In this document: positions 1 through 7,815 of the stretch, piece by piece
Position numbering within the stretch: position 1 is the stretch's first letter
How the letters are laid out: each line of letters begins with the position of its first letter
Assembly: GCA_017404665.1 (NCBI GenBank)
Contig: JAFRBX010000054.1
Span: 1 to 63,155 of the forward strand
Length of the DNA: 63,155 bases
Source of the DNA: Ruminococcus sp.
GTDB lineage: Bacteria; Bacillota; Clostridia; Oscillospirales; Acutalibacteraceae
Reading direction: 5' to 3'
Notes under the pieces: model-generated
Database searches by the model: none
Told to the model about the DNA's origin: nothing
What the model saw: the letters and a program-made list of their open reading frames with translations, nothing else
Made by a program: the position numbers and the translations under genes

Positions 1-29
1 TCATCTATGTCTTTCGTTTCAGCCGGGGC

Positions 30-393
30 GACCCCTCTGTATCTCCCCTTACGCAGGGGAGACTTAGCGCTGCAATTTCTTAAGTTGACGACATTGCCCC
101 GTTGGGGGAATGTCCGCGAAGCGGACAAGGGGAGATTCCCCTGCTAGGGGAAATGTCCGCAAAGCGGACAAAGGGGTCGGCTGTCTTCGCAGAAGAAGCC
201 GTTTCCGGCGAGGAAGTTGGGGGAGAGATAACGCTGCATAACAGTTCCGATCCGTTTTCTGACTCAAGCCGTCGCTAAAAAGTCATTACAAAAGGTATTA
301 AGTCAAACGTTTCATCAATATTATAACGTTTCGTTATCTCTCCCTCCGTCACCGACCTTGACGATCGGCGACACCTCCCTCGTCAGAGGGAGG
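30..393. repeat. Family A palindromic interspersed repeat, copy 1
   Basis: Composite MITE-like element and the only content of bases 1-394. Its right end reads CCCTCGTCAGAGGGAGG. The inner pair is GGGGGAGAGATAACG (about 219-233) and CGTTATCTCTCCCTC (about 332-346), and a central pair is TGACTCAA and AAGTCAAAC. A GC-rich insert with CGCGAAGCGGACAAGGGG and CCGTTTCCGGCGAGGAAG is shared with the copy at 11974-12242. The left terminal repeat is degraded. No open frame of coding quality lies inside. Other copies are near 11974, 19694, 23427 and 33991. Confidence 0.75.
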
Positions 394-394
394 C

Positions 395-601
395 TTATTT
401 GCGCTGCAGCGCAACCCTTTCTCCGTTTCTCCACACCTGTCTGATATTATGTTCGACCTTTTGGCGCGGCACCATCACCTCGCGTCCGCATTTCATACAT
501 CGGATCTTGAAGTCCATGCCCACGCGCAGTACCAGAAAGCGGTTATCCCCGCAGGGATGGGGCTTTTTCATGATCAGTTCATCGTTGACACGGATATCCA
601 T
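395..601 (-). CDS. DUF951 domain-containing protein
   Basis: A 68-residue protein with the DUF951 pattern: MKKPHPCG near the N-terminus, a central LRVGMDFKIRCMKCGRE segment with a CxxC pair, and a basic VPRQKVEHNIR stretch. The cysteines of HPCG and CMKC suggest a small metal-binding or nucleic-acid-associated fold. This conserved Firmicutes family has no firmly established function; members often sit near parB/noc-type or translation genes, but no such neighbour is seen here. The ATG at 601 follows a GGGAGGT ribosome site at a sensible distance. The length matches the family. The stop lies immediately beside the right end of a family A repeat, so that repeat probably forms the 3' end of the transcript. 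Confidence 0.85.
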   Translation of the reverse strand: MDIRVNDELIMKKPHPCGDNRFLVLRVGMDFKIRCMKCGREVMVPRQKVEHNIRQVWRNGERVALQRK

Positions 602-624
602 CGGTACCTCCCAAGGCAGGATTC

Positions 625-722
625 GGTCGAGATTGCCACGGGCTGAAAACGCGTTTTCGCCCTCGCAATGACATTTTTAGAGGTTGAGATCGCCACAGCC
701 CTGAAGGGCTTCGCAATGACAT
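625..722. repeat. Two family C (GAGATTGCC...CGCAATGAC) palindromic units
   Basis: Two REP-like units in tandem. Each begins with GAGATTGCC or GAGATCGCC and ends with CGCAATGACA, around a variable GC-rich hairpin (GGCTGAAAACGCGTTTTCGCC in part, and AGCCCTGAAGGGCT). Further units lie at 12439, 24847, 29172, 40979, 41134 and 46922. This type of ATTGCGAG/GGCAATCTC repeat is widespread in bacterial genomes. No gene is seen here. Confidence 0.75.
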
Positions 723-783
723 ATTAATCTGATTTTAGATTATACCATATTCATACAGAAAAATCAAATAACGTTTCTGTCAT

Positions 784-840
784 CTATATATAGTGAATTC
801 GGTCAAAATTCTTGACTATATATAGAAGAAAGAGTATAAT
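784..840 (+). promoter_or_regulatory. Sigma-A-type promoter with twin CTATATATAG palindromes
   Basis: The -35 TTGACT (812-817) and -10 TATAAT (835-840) are separated by exactly 17 bp, about 40 bp before the start codon at 881. The palindrome CTATATATAG occurs at 784-793 and again at 816-825, 32 bp apart (about three helical turns). The second copy overlaps the last base of the -35 box and the spacer. This arrangement would suit a dimeric repressor, but no regulator is identified. Confidence 0.7.
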
Positions 841-880
841 ATAGGTTAACAATTTATGAGTAATCAATGAAGGACACATT

Positions 881-2941
881 ATGGAAGATAAACATTTATC
901 TCTCAAGCATCGCTTTGCGTTCGGCGGCGTGACCGCCGCCTTCTTCACCTTTACCCTGCTCGTCTACGGGCCGCTGTCGCTGTATGTGACCGGTAACGAC
1001 GAGATGTGGTTCAGCTTCCGCTCGCTGCTGTCGCCCGTGATCCTCGTGTCGGCGATCGGTTTCGTCGTGATGACGCTGGTGCTGTCGCTGGTGCCGAAGG
1101 GCATCCACAAGCTCCTGTGCTGTCTTGTCTTCGGCATATCGCTGGGACTGTACATCCAGTGCGGCTTTTTCAACATCAGCTACGGCTCCGGCGTGCTGGA
1201 CGGCTCACAGATCGCGTGGAAGGACTACACCACCTACGGCGCGATCGACTCCGCCATGTGGGCGGCGTGCCTCGCCCTGCCCTTCGCGCTGTACATGGTA
1301 TTCAAGCGCTCGTGGCGCCATATCCTGATGACGGCGGCGATCTTCATCATTCTCATGCAGATCGGCGGGCTGGCGGTCAACCTCTATCAGAACCAGAACT
1401 CGCTGAACAAGCTCAGCCATGAGGTCACGACCGACGGCATCTATGAGCTCAGCGAACAGGACAACACCATCGTATTCGTGCTGGGCTCGATGGACAAGAG
1501 CTACTATGAAGACTACAAAGAGAGCCATCCCGAGGTCAAAGAAGCGCTCAAGGGCTTCACAGAATACGACAATGTGCTCGCGGCAGGCTCCGACGCGCTG
1601 GTATCGGTGCCGGCGATGCTGACCGGCGAGGTCTACAAAAAGGACGTCAAGTACACCGAATATATCAACCGTGCATGGAGCACCTACAACGTCTTTGACC
1701 TGCTGCAGAAGAACGGCTGCGACGCGCGCGTCTACTCCGACGACAAATATTTCGGCAACGCCGCTGTCCGCAAGGTCGGGAATATCGCCGACCGCGCACA
1801 GGACGACGCGGCGTACTGGACCATCGGCAATACGATGTACCGCTACACCATGTACAATGCCGTGCCGCATTATCTCAAGCAGCTGTTCTGGATGAGCCTG
1901 AACGACTACAGCTCCTTCAAATCCAACAGCACCTACAACCCCGACAACGACGACAAGTTTTTCTCGGAATTTGACGAGCAGGGGGGCTTCACCTATACGG
2001 ACAGCTATGACGCGGCGGTGCGCGTCTACAACCTCAAGGGCGCCGAAAAGCCCTACCGCCTGACCTCTACGGGCGAGAAGAACACCGACGGCACCTCGCT
2101 GCAGGAGCAGGTAGCAGGCGACTTCTACTGCATTCTCAGGATGATCGACGATCTTAAAGAGAACGGCAGATACCAGAGCGCGCGCATCATCATCACCGCC
2201 GACTGCGGCGATACGGAATACAGCCAGCTCCCCGTGCTGCTGTACAAGGACAAGAACGATACGGCTCAGTACCGCACCAGCGACGCGCCGGTTTCTCTCT
2301 TTGACCTGCCCGCGACTCTCGCCTCGACGGTCACCAACGACTACAAGACCATCGGCACGGGCAAGAGCTTCAATGACGACGAGCGCTCCGCGTGGAACCG
2401 CCGCCGCTTCTTCTACCGCTCCACGGGCTCCAACGCCGAATCCCGCATCGAGGAGTATAAGACCAACTCCCCGCAGATCGCCGCGGACGAGCTCAAGCTG
2501 ATCAACAGCTACTACCTCAACGGGGGCAGGATCGACAACTATATCCTCGGCACGGAGCTGACCTTTACCGAGGATGAGACCGCCGTCATGTACTGCAAGG
2601 AGGGCTTCGGTCACACCAACGGCTGGCGCACGATCATCAACGGCACACAGGCGGTGATGGAGATCCCGCTGGAGGACGTTCCCGACAACCTCGAAGACCT
2701 GCACGCCTACTTCCACGTGCTCAACGTCTATGAGCAGACGCCGTGCGTCATCACGGCGAACGGCGAGGAGGTCTATGCGGGCACGCTGAGCTCTGACGTC
2801 CGGCAGAACGGACTCAACTTCCTGATTCCCACCGAAGTCATCGGACGTGACAAAACGATCCGACTGACCTTCACCTTCCCCGAGCTGACCGAGAGCACCG
2901 ACGTCATGGCGCTGATGTCCTTCAAGATCTACAATCAGTGA
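881..2941 (+). CDS. Membrane-anchored sulfatase/LTA-synthase-fold protein, probably degenerate
   Basis: A 686-aa protein. About five hydrophobic segments lie in residues 12-170 and an extracytoplasmic alkaline-phosphatase-superfamily domain spans about 190-500. Recognisable landmarks are IVFVLGSMDKSYYED followed by a FTEYDNV block, the VPAMLTGE block, and IITADCGD before LPVLLYK. In active relatives the first block carries a metal-binding Asp (LLDTFD-like) and the last reads ADHG or SDHG. Here the first Asp is Gly and the His is Cys, so metal binding is probably lost or altered. The family adds or removes phosphate or sulfate groups on surface polymers. The C-terminal 150 residues look beta-rich and are unassigned. 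It has its own promoter and convergently faces glmM across a repeat. The fold is fairly sure; the activity is not. Confidence 0.7.
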   Translation: MEDKHLSLKHRFAFGGVTAAFFTFTLLVYGPLSLYVTGNDEMWFSFRSLLSPVILVSAIGFVVMTLVLSLVPKGIHKLLCCLVFGISLGLYIQCGFFNISYGSGVLDGSQIAWKDYTTYGAIDSAMWAACLALPFALYMVFKRSWRHILMTAAIFIILMQIGGLAVNLYQNQNSLNKLSHEVTTDGIYELSEQDNTIVFVLGSMDKSYYEDYKESHPEVKEALKGFTEYDNVLAAGSDALVSVPAMLTGEVYKKDVKYTEYINRAWSTYNVFDLLQKNGCDARVYSDDKYFGNAAVRKVGNIADRAQDDAAYWTIGNTMYRYTMYNAVPHYLKQLFWMSLNDYSSFKSNSTYNPDNDDKFFSEFDEQGGFTYTDSYDAAVRVYNLKGAEKPYRLTSTGEKNTDGTSLQEQVAGDFYCILRMIDDLKENGRYQSARIIITADCGDTEYSQLPVLLYKDKNDTAQYRTSDAPVSLFDLPATLASTVTNDYKTIGTGKSFNDDERSAWNRRRFFYRSTGSNAESRIEEYKTNSPQIAADELKLINSYYLNGGRIDNYILGTELTFTEDETAVMYCKEGFGHTNGWRTIINGTQAVMEIPLEDVPDNLEDLHAYFHVLNVYEQTPCVITANGEEVYAGTLSSDVRQNGLNFLIPTEVIGRDKTIRLTFTFPELTESTDVMALMSFKIYNQ

Positions 2942-2945
2942 CTCG

Positions 2946-3223
2946 AAAAGAGATAAAAGATAAAAGATAAAAGATAATAGATAAAAGATAATAGATAAAA
3001 GATAGCAGATAACAGTTGTGGGAAACGCTGACACGCGTGTCCGCGTTTTAGATTTGAATAATTGCATAAAGAAACAACGTGCACGACTCTTTGTGAGCTG
3101 TGCACGTTTGTTTTTCTGTACGTTACGGATTATTAATGATCGGGTGCGGGCAGAGCCCGCCCTTCACTGTTCTCTGTTCTCTGTTATCTGTTATCTATAT
3201 ATCTGTTATCTATTCTCTGACTC
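2946..3223. repeat. Family B heptamer-array hairpin repeat
   Basis: The left arm is tandem GATAAAA/GATAATA/GATAACA heptamers (2951-3015). The right arm is tandem CTGTTAT/CTATTAT units on the same strand (about 3165-3215), so the arms are complementary. The core holds a hairpin, CGTGCACGACTC/GAGCTGTGCACG, followed by TTTGTTTTT, and the motif GGGTGCGGGCAGAGCCCGCCC. It separates the convergent 881-2941 gene and glmM and could serve both as terminator. Confidence 0.75.
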
Positions 3224-4585
3224 TTAATCTGCACAGTGTCCCTTAGCGCGGATCACGGCGATGACCTCGTCCACGTACTTCTCGCAGACCTCGTCGCTGC
3301 CTGCCTCGACCATCACGCGGATGACAGGCTCGGTGCCGCTCTCGCGCAGGAGAATACGTCCGTCGTCGCCGAGCTCGGCGGCGACCTTTTCCTTAGCCGC
3401 CTGCACGTCGGGGTCGTTCAGCGCCTCGGGCTTACTCTTGACGCGAACGTTCTTGAGCACCTGCGGATAGAACACGCAGGGAGCCGCCAGCTCGCTGATG
3501 GGCTTCTCCTTCGCCAGCATGACCTCCATCACCTTTAAGGAGGTGAGGATGCCGTCGCCGGTGGTGGCGTACTTGCTGAAGATGATATGACCGCTTTGCT
3601 CACCGCCGATGCGGTTGCCCTCTTCGACCATGTTCTCATAGACGAAGCGGTCGCCGACAGCGGTCTTGTTGTAGTCGATGCCGACCTTGTCGAGCGCCTT
3701 GTACAGACCGAAGTTCGACATGATCGTGGTAACGACCTTGTTGTTTAAGAGCTTGCCGCGCTCCTTCATATACAGACCGTAGATATACAGGATATGGTCG
3801 CCGGTGACGACCTCGCCCTTTTCGTCCACGCACAGGCAGCGGTCAGCGTCGCCGTCGTAGGCAAAGCCGATATCCAAGCCCTTTTCCACAACGAATTGCT
3901 GTAAATGCTCGATGTGGGTGGAGCCGCAGTCGGTGTTGATGTTGTAGCCGTCGGGGCTGTCATTCATGACATAGGTCTTGGCGCCCAGCGCGTCAAAGAC
4001 GGATTTTGCGATCTGCCACGCAGCGCCGTTGGCGACGTCCAAGCCGACCTTGACGCCCTTGAAGCTGTATTTGCTCATCGAGATCAGGTAGCCGATATAG
4101 CGGTTGCGGCCTGCGACATAGTCGACGGTTCTGCCGATGTTCTCACGCTCGGCAACGGGTACGTCCACCTTGCCGTCAAGATAGTCCTCGATCTCCAAGA
4201 GGGTCTCATCCATCATCTTCTCGCCGTTGGCGTTCAGGATCTTGATGCCGTTGTCATAGAACGGGTTATGCGACGCGGAGATCATGATGCCGCAGTCAAA
4301 ATCGTCGATGCGGGTGATGTACGCGACGGAAGGGGTGGTGGTGACGTGCATGATATACGCGTCCGCGCCGCTCGCCATCAGACCGGTGCAAAGCGCGTAC
4401 TCGAACATGTAGGAGCTGCGGCGGGTATCCTTGCCGATCAGCACCTTTGCCTTTTTACCCTGCTTTGTGCCGTAGTACCAGCCGAGAAAACGACCGATCT
4501 TGATCGCGTGGTCAAAGGTCAGGACCTTGTTCGCTTCACCGCGAAAGCCGTCCGTACCGAAATAGTGAAGTTTACGTTCTGCCAT
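3224..4585 (-). CDS. glmM: Phosphoglucosamine mutase
   Basis: Interconverts glucosamine-6-phosphate and glucosamine-1-phosphate in the cytoplasm, the second step to UDP-GlcNAc. The 453-aa length is normal. Visible alpha-D-phosphohexomutase motifs are FGTDGFRG at the N-terminus, the phosphoserine loop ISASHNP (Ser about 105), the metal loop DGDADR (about 248), GGEQSGH, and a C-terminal phosphate loop RESGTEP. It is the last gene of the minus-strand run nagB, acetyltransferase, glmM, starting 4 bases after the acetyltransferase stop. It is therefore probably under the same promoter and glmS-type ribozyme. It ends in a family B repeat. The assignment as GlmM rather than a phosphomannomutase rests on the GlmM-type motifs and the operon. 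Confidence 0.93.
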   Translation of the reverse strand: MAERKLHYFGTDGFRGEANKVLTFDHAIKIGRFLGWYYGTKQGKKAKVLIGKDTRRSSYMFEYALCTGLMASGADAYIMHVTTTPSVAYITRIDDFDCGIMISASHNPFYDNGIKILNANGEKMMDETLLEIEDYLDGKVDVPVAERENIGRTVDYVAGRNRYIGYLISMSKYSFKGVKVGLDVANGAAWQIAKSVFDALGAKTYVMNDSPDGYNINTDCGSTHIEHLQQFVVEKGLDIGFAYDGDADRCLCVDEKGEVVTGDHILYIYGLYMKERGKLLNNKVVTTIMSNFGLYKALDKVGIDYNKTAVGDRFVYENMVEEGNRIGGEQSGHIIFSKYATTGDGILTSLKVMEVMLAKEKPISELAAPCVFYPQVLKNVRVKSKPEALNDPDVQAAKEKVAAELGDDGRILLRESGTEPVIRVMVEAGSDEVCEKYVDEVIAVIRAKGHCAD

Positions 4586-4589
4586 GTGT

Positions 4590-5246
4590 TTACCTCTTTT
4601 CTACGATCTCGCCGCTGTTTTTATAGATGCAGTTCTCAGGAACCACGCCGCGCACGCAGGAGGTCGGATAGACGTTAGAGTGTCTGCCGATGACGGTGCC
4701 GGGGTTGCAGACGGCGTTGCAGCCGACCTCGACATAGTCGCCCAGCATCGCGCCGAATTTTTTGAGCCCCGTCTCGATCTTCTCGGTGCCGTTATGCACC
4801 ACGACGAGCTGCTTGTCGCTCTTGACGTTCGAGGTGATGGAGCCCGCTCCCATGTGGGAGAAATAGCCCAGAATCGAATCGCCGACATAGTTATAATGCG
4901 GGGTCTGGACGTGATCGAACAGGATAACGTTCTTCAGCTCAGCGGAGTTGCCGACCACGCAGTCAGCGCCGACCAGCGCCGAGCCACGGATGAAAGCGCA
5001 CTGGCGCACCTCGGTGTTCGGACCGATGATGCACGGAGCGCCCAGATAGGCGGAGTCAAAGACCTTGGCGGTCTTGTGCACCCACACCTGAGGAGCACGC
5101 TCCTCATAATCGTCGCCGAGGGTCTCACCCAGAGCGATGATCATATCCTTGATGCCCTTTAACGCCTCCCAAGGATAGGTGAATTGGCTCAGATAATCCT
5201 TCGCGAGGGTATGGTCAAGGTCATATAAATCCTTGATAGTATACAT
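4590..5246 (-). CDS. Left-handed beta-helix acyltransferase, GlmU C-domain-like (probable GlcN-1-P acetyltransferase)
   Basis: A 218-aa protein made mostly of hexapeptide repeats (from about residue 60: VWVHKTAKVFDSAYLGAPCIIGPNTEVR). The stretch PHYNYVGDSILGYFSHMGAG matches the GlmU acetyltransferase active region (HLSYLGD, NIGAG). The GlmU uridylyltransferase domain is absent; only about 50 helical residues precede the repeats. Between nagB and glmM the likely job is acetyl-CoA-dependent conversion of GlcN-1-P to GlcNAc-1-P, with uridylyl transfer done elsewhere. ATG 5246 was chosen because it starts MYTIKDLYDLD two bases after the nagB stop; an upstream in-frame extension lies inside nagB. 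Similar proteins are often annotated as UDP-GlcNAc pyrophosphorylase-related, so the exact substrate is inferred. Confidence 0.75.
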   Translation of the reverse strand: MYTIKDLYDLDHTLAKDYLSQFTYPWEALKGIKDMIIALGETLGDDYEERAPQVWVHKTAKVFDSAYLGAPCIIGPNTEVRQCAFIRGSALVGADCVVGNSAELKNVILFDHVQTPHYNYVGDSILGYFSHMGAGSITSNVKSDKQLVVVHNGTEKIETGLKKFGAMLGDYVEVGCNAVCNPGTVIGRHSNVYPTSCVRGVVPENCIYKNSGEIVEKR

Positions 5247-5248
5247 GC

Positions 5249-6040
5249 TTACAGTCTCTCTTTCTTTTCGATATCGAGGAAGTATTTGTACGCGCCGACG
5301 GTCAGCTCGTCGCACGCCGCCTCATCACAGGCGATGATCGCGCCGTTGTGCATCTGCAGCGCGGAGCAGGTCCACTTGTGGCTGACAGAGCCCTCTACGG
5401 TCTCGGCAAGCGCCTTCGCCTTGTTGTGACCGTTGATGAGGATGAGAACCTCTTTGGAATCGGTAACGGTGCCGACGCCGACGGAGAGCGCCTGAGCGGG
5501 AACCGCCTCGGGATCGTTGCCGAAGAAGCGGGAGTTCACGATACGCGTATCAGTAGTCAGGTTGCGCACGCCGGTGCGGGACGAAAGGCTGGTGAACGGC
5601 TCGTTGAACGCAATGTGACCGTCTACGCCGATGCCGCCCATGAACAGGTCGATGCCGCCGTAAGATGCGATCTTCTCTTCATAACGCGCGCACTCGCCCT
5701 CGGGATCGTCAGTCATGCCGTTGAGGATGTTGATGTTCTCGGGCTTCATGTCGACGAGGTGATCGAAGAAGTTGTCGTGCATGAAGTACCAGTAGCTCTG
5801 GTCATGCTCGTGAGGCAGACCGAGATATTCGTCCATGTTGAAGGTGACGACGTTCGCGAATGAAAGCTCGCCCTTTTGATTCATGGTGTACAGTTCCTTG
5901 TAAACGCCGATGGGCGAGGAGCCGGTCGGCAGACCCAGTACAAAGGGACGATCCTCTTTGTGAGCCTTGATCTTGGCGGCGATGTAGTTCGCAGCCCACT
6001 TGCACATCTTATCGTAATTGTCCTGAATAATAACTCTCAT
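5249..6040 (-). CDS. nagB: Glucosamine-6-phosphate deaminase/isomerase
   Basis: 263 aa, standard length. Family motifs are GLPTGSSP near residue 38, the catalytic FNMDEY (Asp about 69), and GIGVDGHIAFNEP containing the ring-opening His. The enzyme catalyses the reversible reaction GlcN6P + H2O = fructose-6-P + NH3. It usually works catabolically beside nagA, but no nagA or PTS gene is nearby. Here it heads an operon with a GlmU-like acetyltransferase and GlmM, and a glmS-type ribozyme lies in its leader. A biosynthetic, ammonia-using role is therefore likely. ATG 6040 follows GGAGG (6047-6051). An open frame runs further upstream to 6343, but it crosses a repeat and is judged untranslated. 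Confidence 0.94.
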   Translation of the reverse strand: MRVIIQDNYDKMCKWAANYIAAKIKAHKEDRPFVLGLPTGSSPIGVYKELYTMNQKGELSFANVVTFNMDEYLGLPHEHDQSYWYFMHDNFFDHLVDMKPENINILNGMTDDPEGECARYEEKIASYGGIDLFMGGIGVDGHIAFNEPFTSLSSRTGVRNLTTDTRIVNSRFFGNDPEAVPAQALSVGVGTVTDSKEVLILINGHNKAKALAETVEGSVSHKWTCSALQMHNGAIIACDEAACDELTVGAYKYFLDIEKKERL

Positions 6041-6063
6041 AATATTCCTCCGTATTGTGATAT

Positions 6064-6172
6064 GGTGGGACGACCATCGGTCGTCCGCTTGACAGAAGCG
6101 TTTCGCCTCTATCTGCGGCTTTCGATCACAGAAACGCCCGTCATGCCGCGGATGAGCAATGCTCATCCCTAC
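6064..6172. repeat. Family D repeat (GGGACGACCATCGGTCGTCC ... GAGCAATGCTC) in the nagB leader
   Basis: One end holds the palindrome GGGACGACCATCGGTCGTCC and the other GGATGAGCAATGCTCATCC followed by CTAC. The same two ends bound the element at 48366-48472. It lies between the ribozyme and the nagB ribosome site, so it is transcribed in the nagB 5' leader. Confidence 0.7.
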
Positions 6173-6309
6173 GACAACGATCTTTTTCTGAAATAAAGCA
6201 CATTCTGTCAAAACAAGCACCGGGAGAACCTCTGTTACAGTGTCGATTCTGCTTTTTCTTTTCTCCCTTACGACACGCTCAACGCAAACCAATAATTTGT
6301 ATATGTAAA

Positions 6310-6463
6310 ATACCTTCCGAGTATTACCCGGCTTGCTTCTCAAGCCTCATTGGTCCAATCACCTTTGCGTGATTTTGAAATAGCTTGCGTATTTGCCGTG
6401 GCGGCATCCGCCGAATCTTTCGATAACCGCCAAACCTCGTCAACCGTTTCCGGTCCCGGCGCT
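6310..6463 (-). ncRNA. glmS ribozyme: glmS-type self-cleaving ribozyme/riboswitch
   Basis: Read on the minus strand, the conserved glmS ribozyme core is present in order: AGCGCC (6463-6458) with the cleavage site between A6463 and G6462; a P1 stem ACCG-GAAA-CGGU; GTTGACGAGG; GGCGGTTATCGA; TTCGGCGGATGCCGCC, which pairs with GGCGG to form the P2 region; then a P4-like hairpin ATCACGCAAAGGTGAT and a GCTTGAGAAGCAAGC stem. In the known class, GlcN6P is the catalytic cofactor and cleavage destabilises the downstream mRNA. The next gene is nagB, not glmS. Core identity is very strong; the 3' boundary is approximate. Confidence 0.92.
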
Positions 6464-6542
6464 AACAGACCTCATAAACCTCCTTTGAAAGGACTGTTTT
6501 ATCCGATCGGGGATTTTTTTGCAAAACACCCTAATCGTTAAA

Positions 6543-6571
6543 ATTTTACCACATAGAAGCGTAGAAGTCAA
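6543..6571 (-). promoter_or_regulatory. Promoter of the ribozyme-nagB operon
   Basis: On the minus strand, -35 TTGACT (6571-6566) and -10 TAAAAT (6548-6543) are separated by 17 bp. Transcription would begin near 6536, about 70 nt before the ribozyme cleavage site, so the ribozyme is inside the transcript. Confidence 0.75.
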
Positions 6572-6595
6572 TAACGGATATCGGACAAAACAGAA

Positions 6596-6796
6596 GAAGA
6601 GATAAACAGAGAATAGATAACAGATAACAGTTATGGGAAACGCTGACGCGTTTTGGACTGAAATAACGACTGCAAAACACAACGCTCATGACTCTGTGTA
6701 AAAAAGTCATGAGCGTTTCCTGAAGTTGATATCAATCGGGTGCGGGCAGAGCCCGCCCTTCACTGTTATCTATTATCTGTTATCTATTCACTGAAC
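6596..6796. repeat. Family B heptamer-array hairpin repeat
   Basis: The left arm is GATAAACAGAGAATAGATAACAGATAACAG and the right arm is CTGTTATCTATTATCTGTTATCTATTC in part. The core has GGAAACGCTGACGCGTTTTGGA, the hairpin AACGCTCATGACT/AGTCATGAGCGTTT and GGGTGCGGGCAGAGCCCGCCC. It fills the space between the galE stop and the promoter of the nagB operon. Confidence 0.75.
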
Positions 6797-7804
6797 TCAG
6801 TATCCCTGCGGATTGTTCTTCTGCCAGTTCCAGCTGTCGCGGCACATTTCCTCGATACCGTACTTTGCCGTCCAGTGAAGCTCCTCTCTCGCCTTAGCGG
6901 GGTCGGCGTAGCATTCGGCTATATCGCCCGCGCGGCGCGGCTTGATATCGTAGGGGATGTCGATGTCGTTGACCTTCATAAAAGCGTTCACGATGTCCAG
7001 CACGCTGTAGCCGGTGCCGGTGCCGAGGTTGAAGATCTCCGTTCCCTTATGCTGAGCGGCGTACTCGATCGCCTTGACGTGACCCTGCGCCAGATCCACG
7101 ACGTGGATATAATCGCGCACGCCGGTGCCGTCATGGGTGGGATAATCGTTGCCGAACACGCCAAGACGCGGGAGCTTGCCCACTGCGACCTGCGTGATAT
7201 AGGGCATGAGGTTATTGGGGATGCCGTTGGGGTTCTCGCCGATCAGACCGCTTCGATGCGCGCCGATCGGGTTGAAATAGCGCAGCAGCACCACACTCAG
7301 CTGAGGATCGGCAGCTGACGCGTCGGTCAGGATGCGTTCGCTCATGTACTTCGTCCAGCCATAGGGGTTAGTGCAAAAGGTCGGCATACCCTCTTTCAGC
7401 GGCACCTGTTCGGGGATGCCGTAGACGGTCGCAGACGAGCTGAACACGATGATGTTCACACCGCGCTCCTTCATCACCTCAAGCAGAGTCAGCGTAGTAT
7501 CGAGATTGTTGCGGTAATAGCGCACGGGGATCGCACAGCTCTCACCCACCGCCTTGAGTCCCGCGAAATGCACCACCGCGTCAAAGTTTTCTTTTTGGAA
7601 CATCGCGTCCACGGCGGGCTTGTCCGCCACATCCAGCTCATACAGCACGGGGCGGGTACCGGTGATGGTCTCGATGCGGTCGAGCACCTTGGGCGAGCTG
7701 TTGTCAAAGTTGTCGGCGATGACAACCTCATAACCCGCTTCGATCATTTCCACAGCGGTATGGCTGCCGATGTATCCGGCGCCGCCTGTCAGTAATACTT
7801 TCAT
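6797..7804 (-). CDS. galE: UDP-glucose 4-epimerase
   Basis: 335 aa, typical for GalE. It has the N-terminal Rossmann motif TGGAGYIGS (residues 6-14), FSSSATVYG carrying the catalytic Ser/Thr region, YGWTKY with the catalytic Tyr-x-x-x-Lys, and RYFNPIGAH. It interconverts UDP-glucose and UDP-galactose, and sometimes the N-acetyl forms, using bound NAD+. It lies downstream of the PglF/CapD-type dehydratase on the same strand, with a family B repeat in the roughly 190-bp gap. In this setting it probably supplies UDP-Gal or UDP-GalNAc for surface glycans rather than serving galactose breakdown; no galK or galT is seen. Confidence 0.93.
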   Translation of the reverse strand: MKVLLTGGAGYIGSHTAVEMIEAGYEVVIADNFDNSSPKVLDRIETITGTRPVLYELDVADKPAVDAMFQKENFDAVVHFAGLKAVGESCAIPVRYYRNNLDTTLTLLEVMKERGVNIIVFSSSATVYGIPEQVPLKEGMPTFCTNPYGWTKYMSERILTDASAADPQLSVVLLRYFNPIGAHRSGLIGENPNGIPNNLMPYITQVAVGKLPRLGVFGNDYPTHDGTGVRDYIHVVDLAQGHVKAIEYAAQHKGTEIFNLGTGTGYSVLDIVNAFMKVNDIDIPYDIKPRRAGDIAECYADPAKAREELHWTAKYGIEEMCRDSWNWQKNNPQGY

Positions 7805-7815
7805 GTTAACCTCCT

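Noticed and set aside
1205-3067. Long minus-strand frame of 620 codons opposite the sulfatase-fold gene
   Set aside because: Its product is Val/Arg/Asp-rich without domains, runs through a repeat at its start, and mirrors the codon pattern of the real plus-strand gene.
6041-6343. N-terminal extension of nagB
   Set aside because: The in-frame stretch crosses a family D repeat and part of the ribozyme, and GGAGG with ATG at 6040 gives the standard NagB start.
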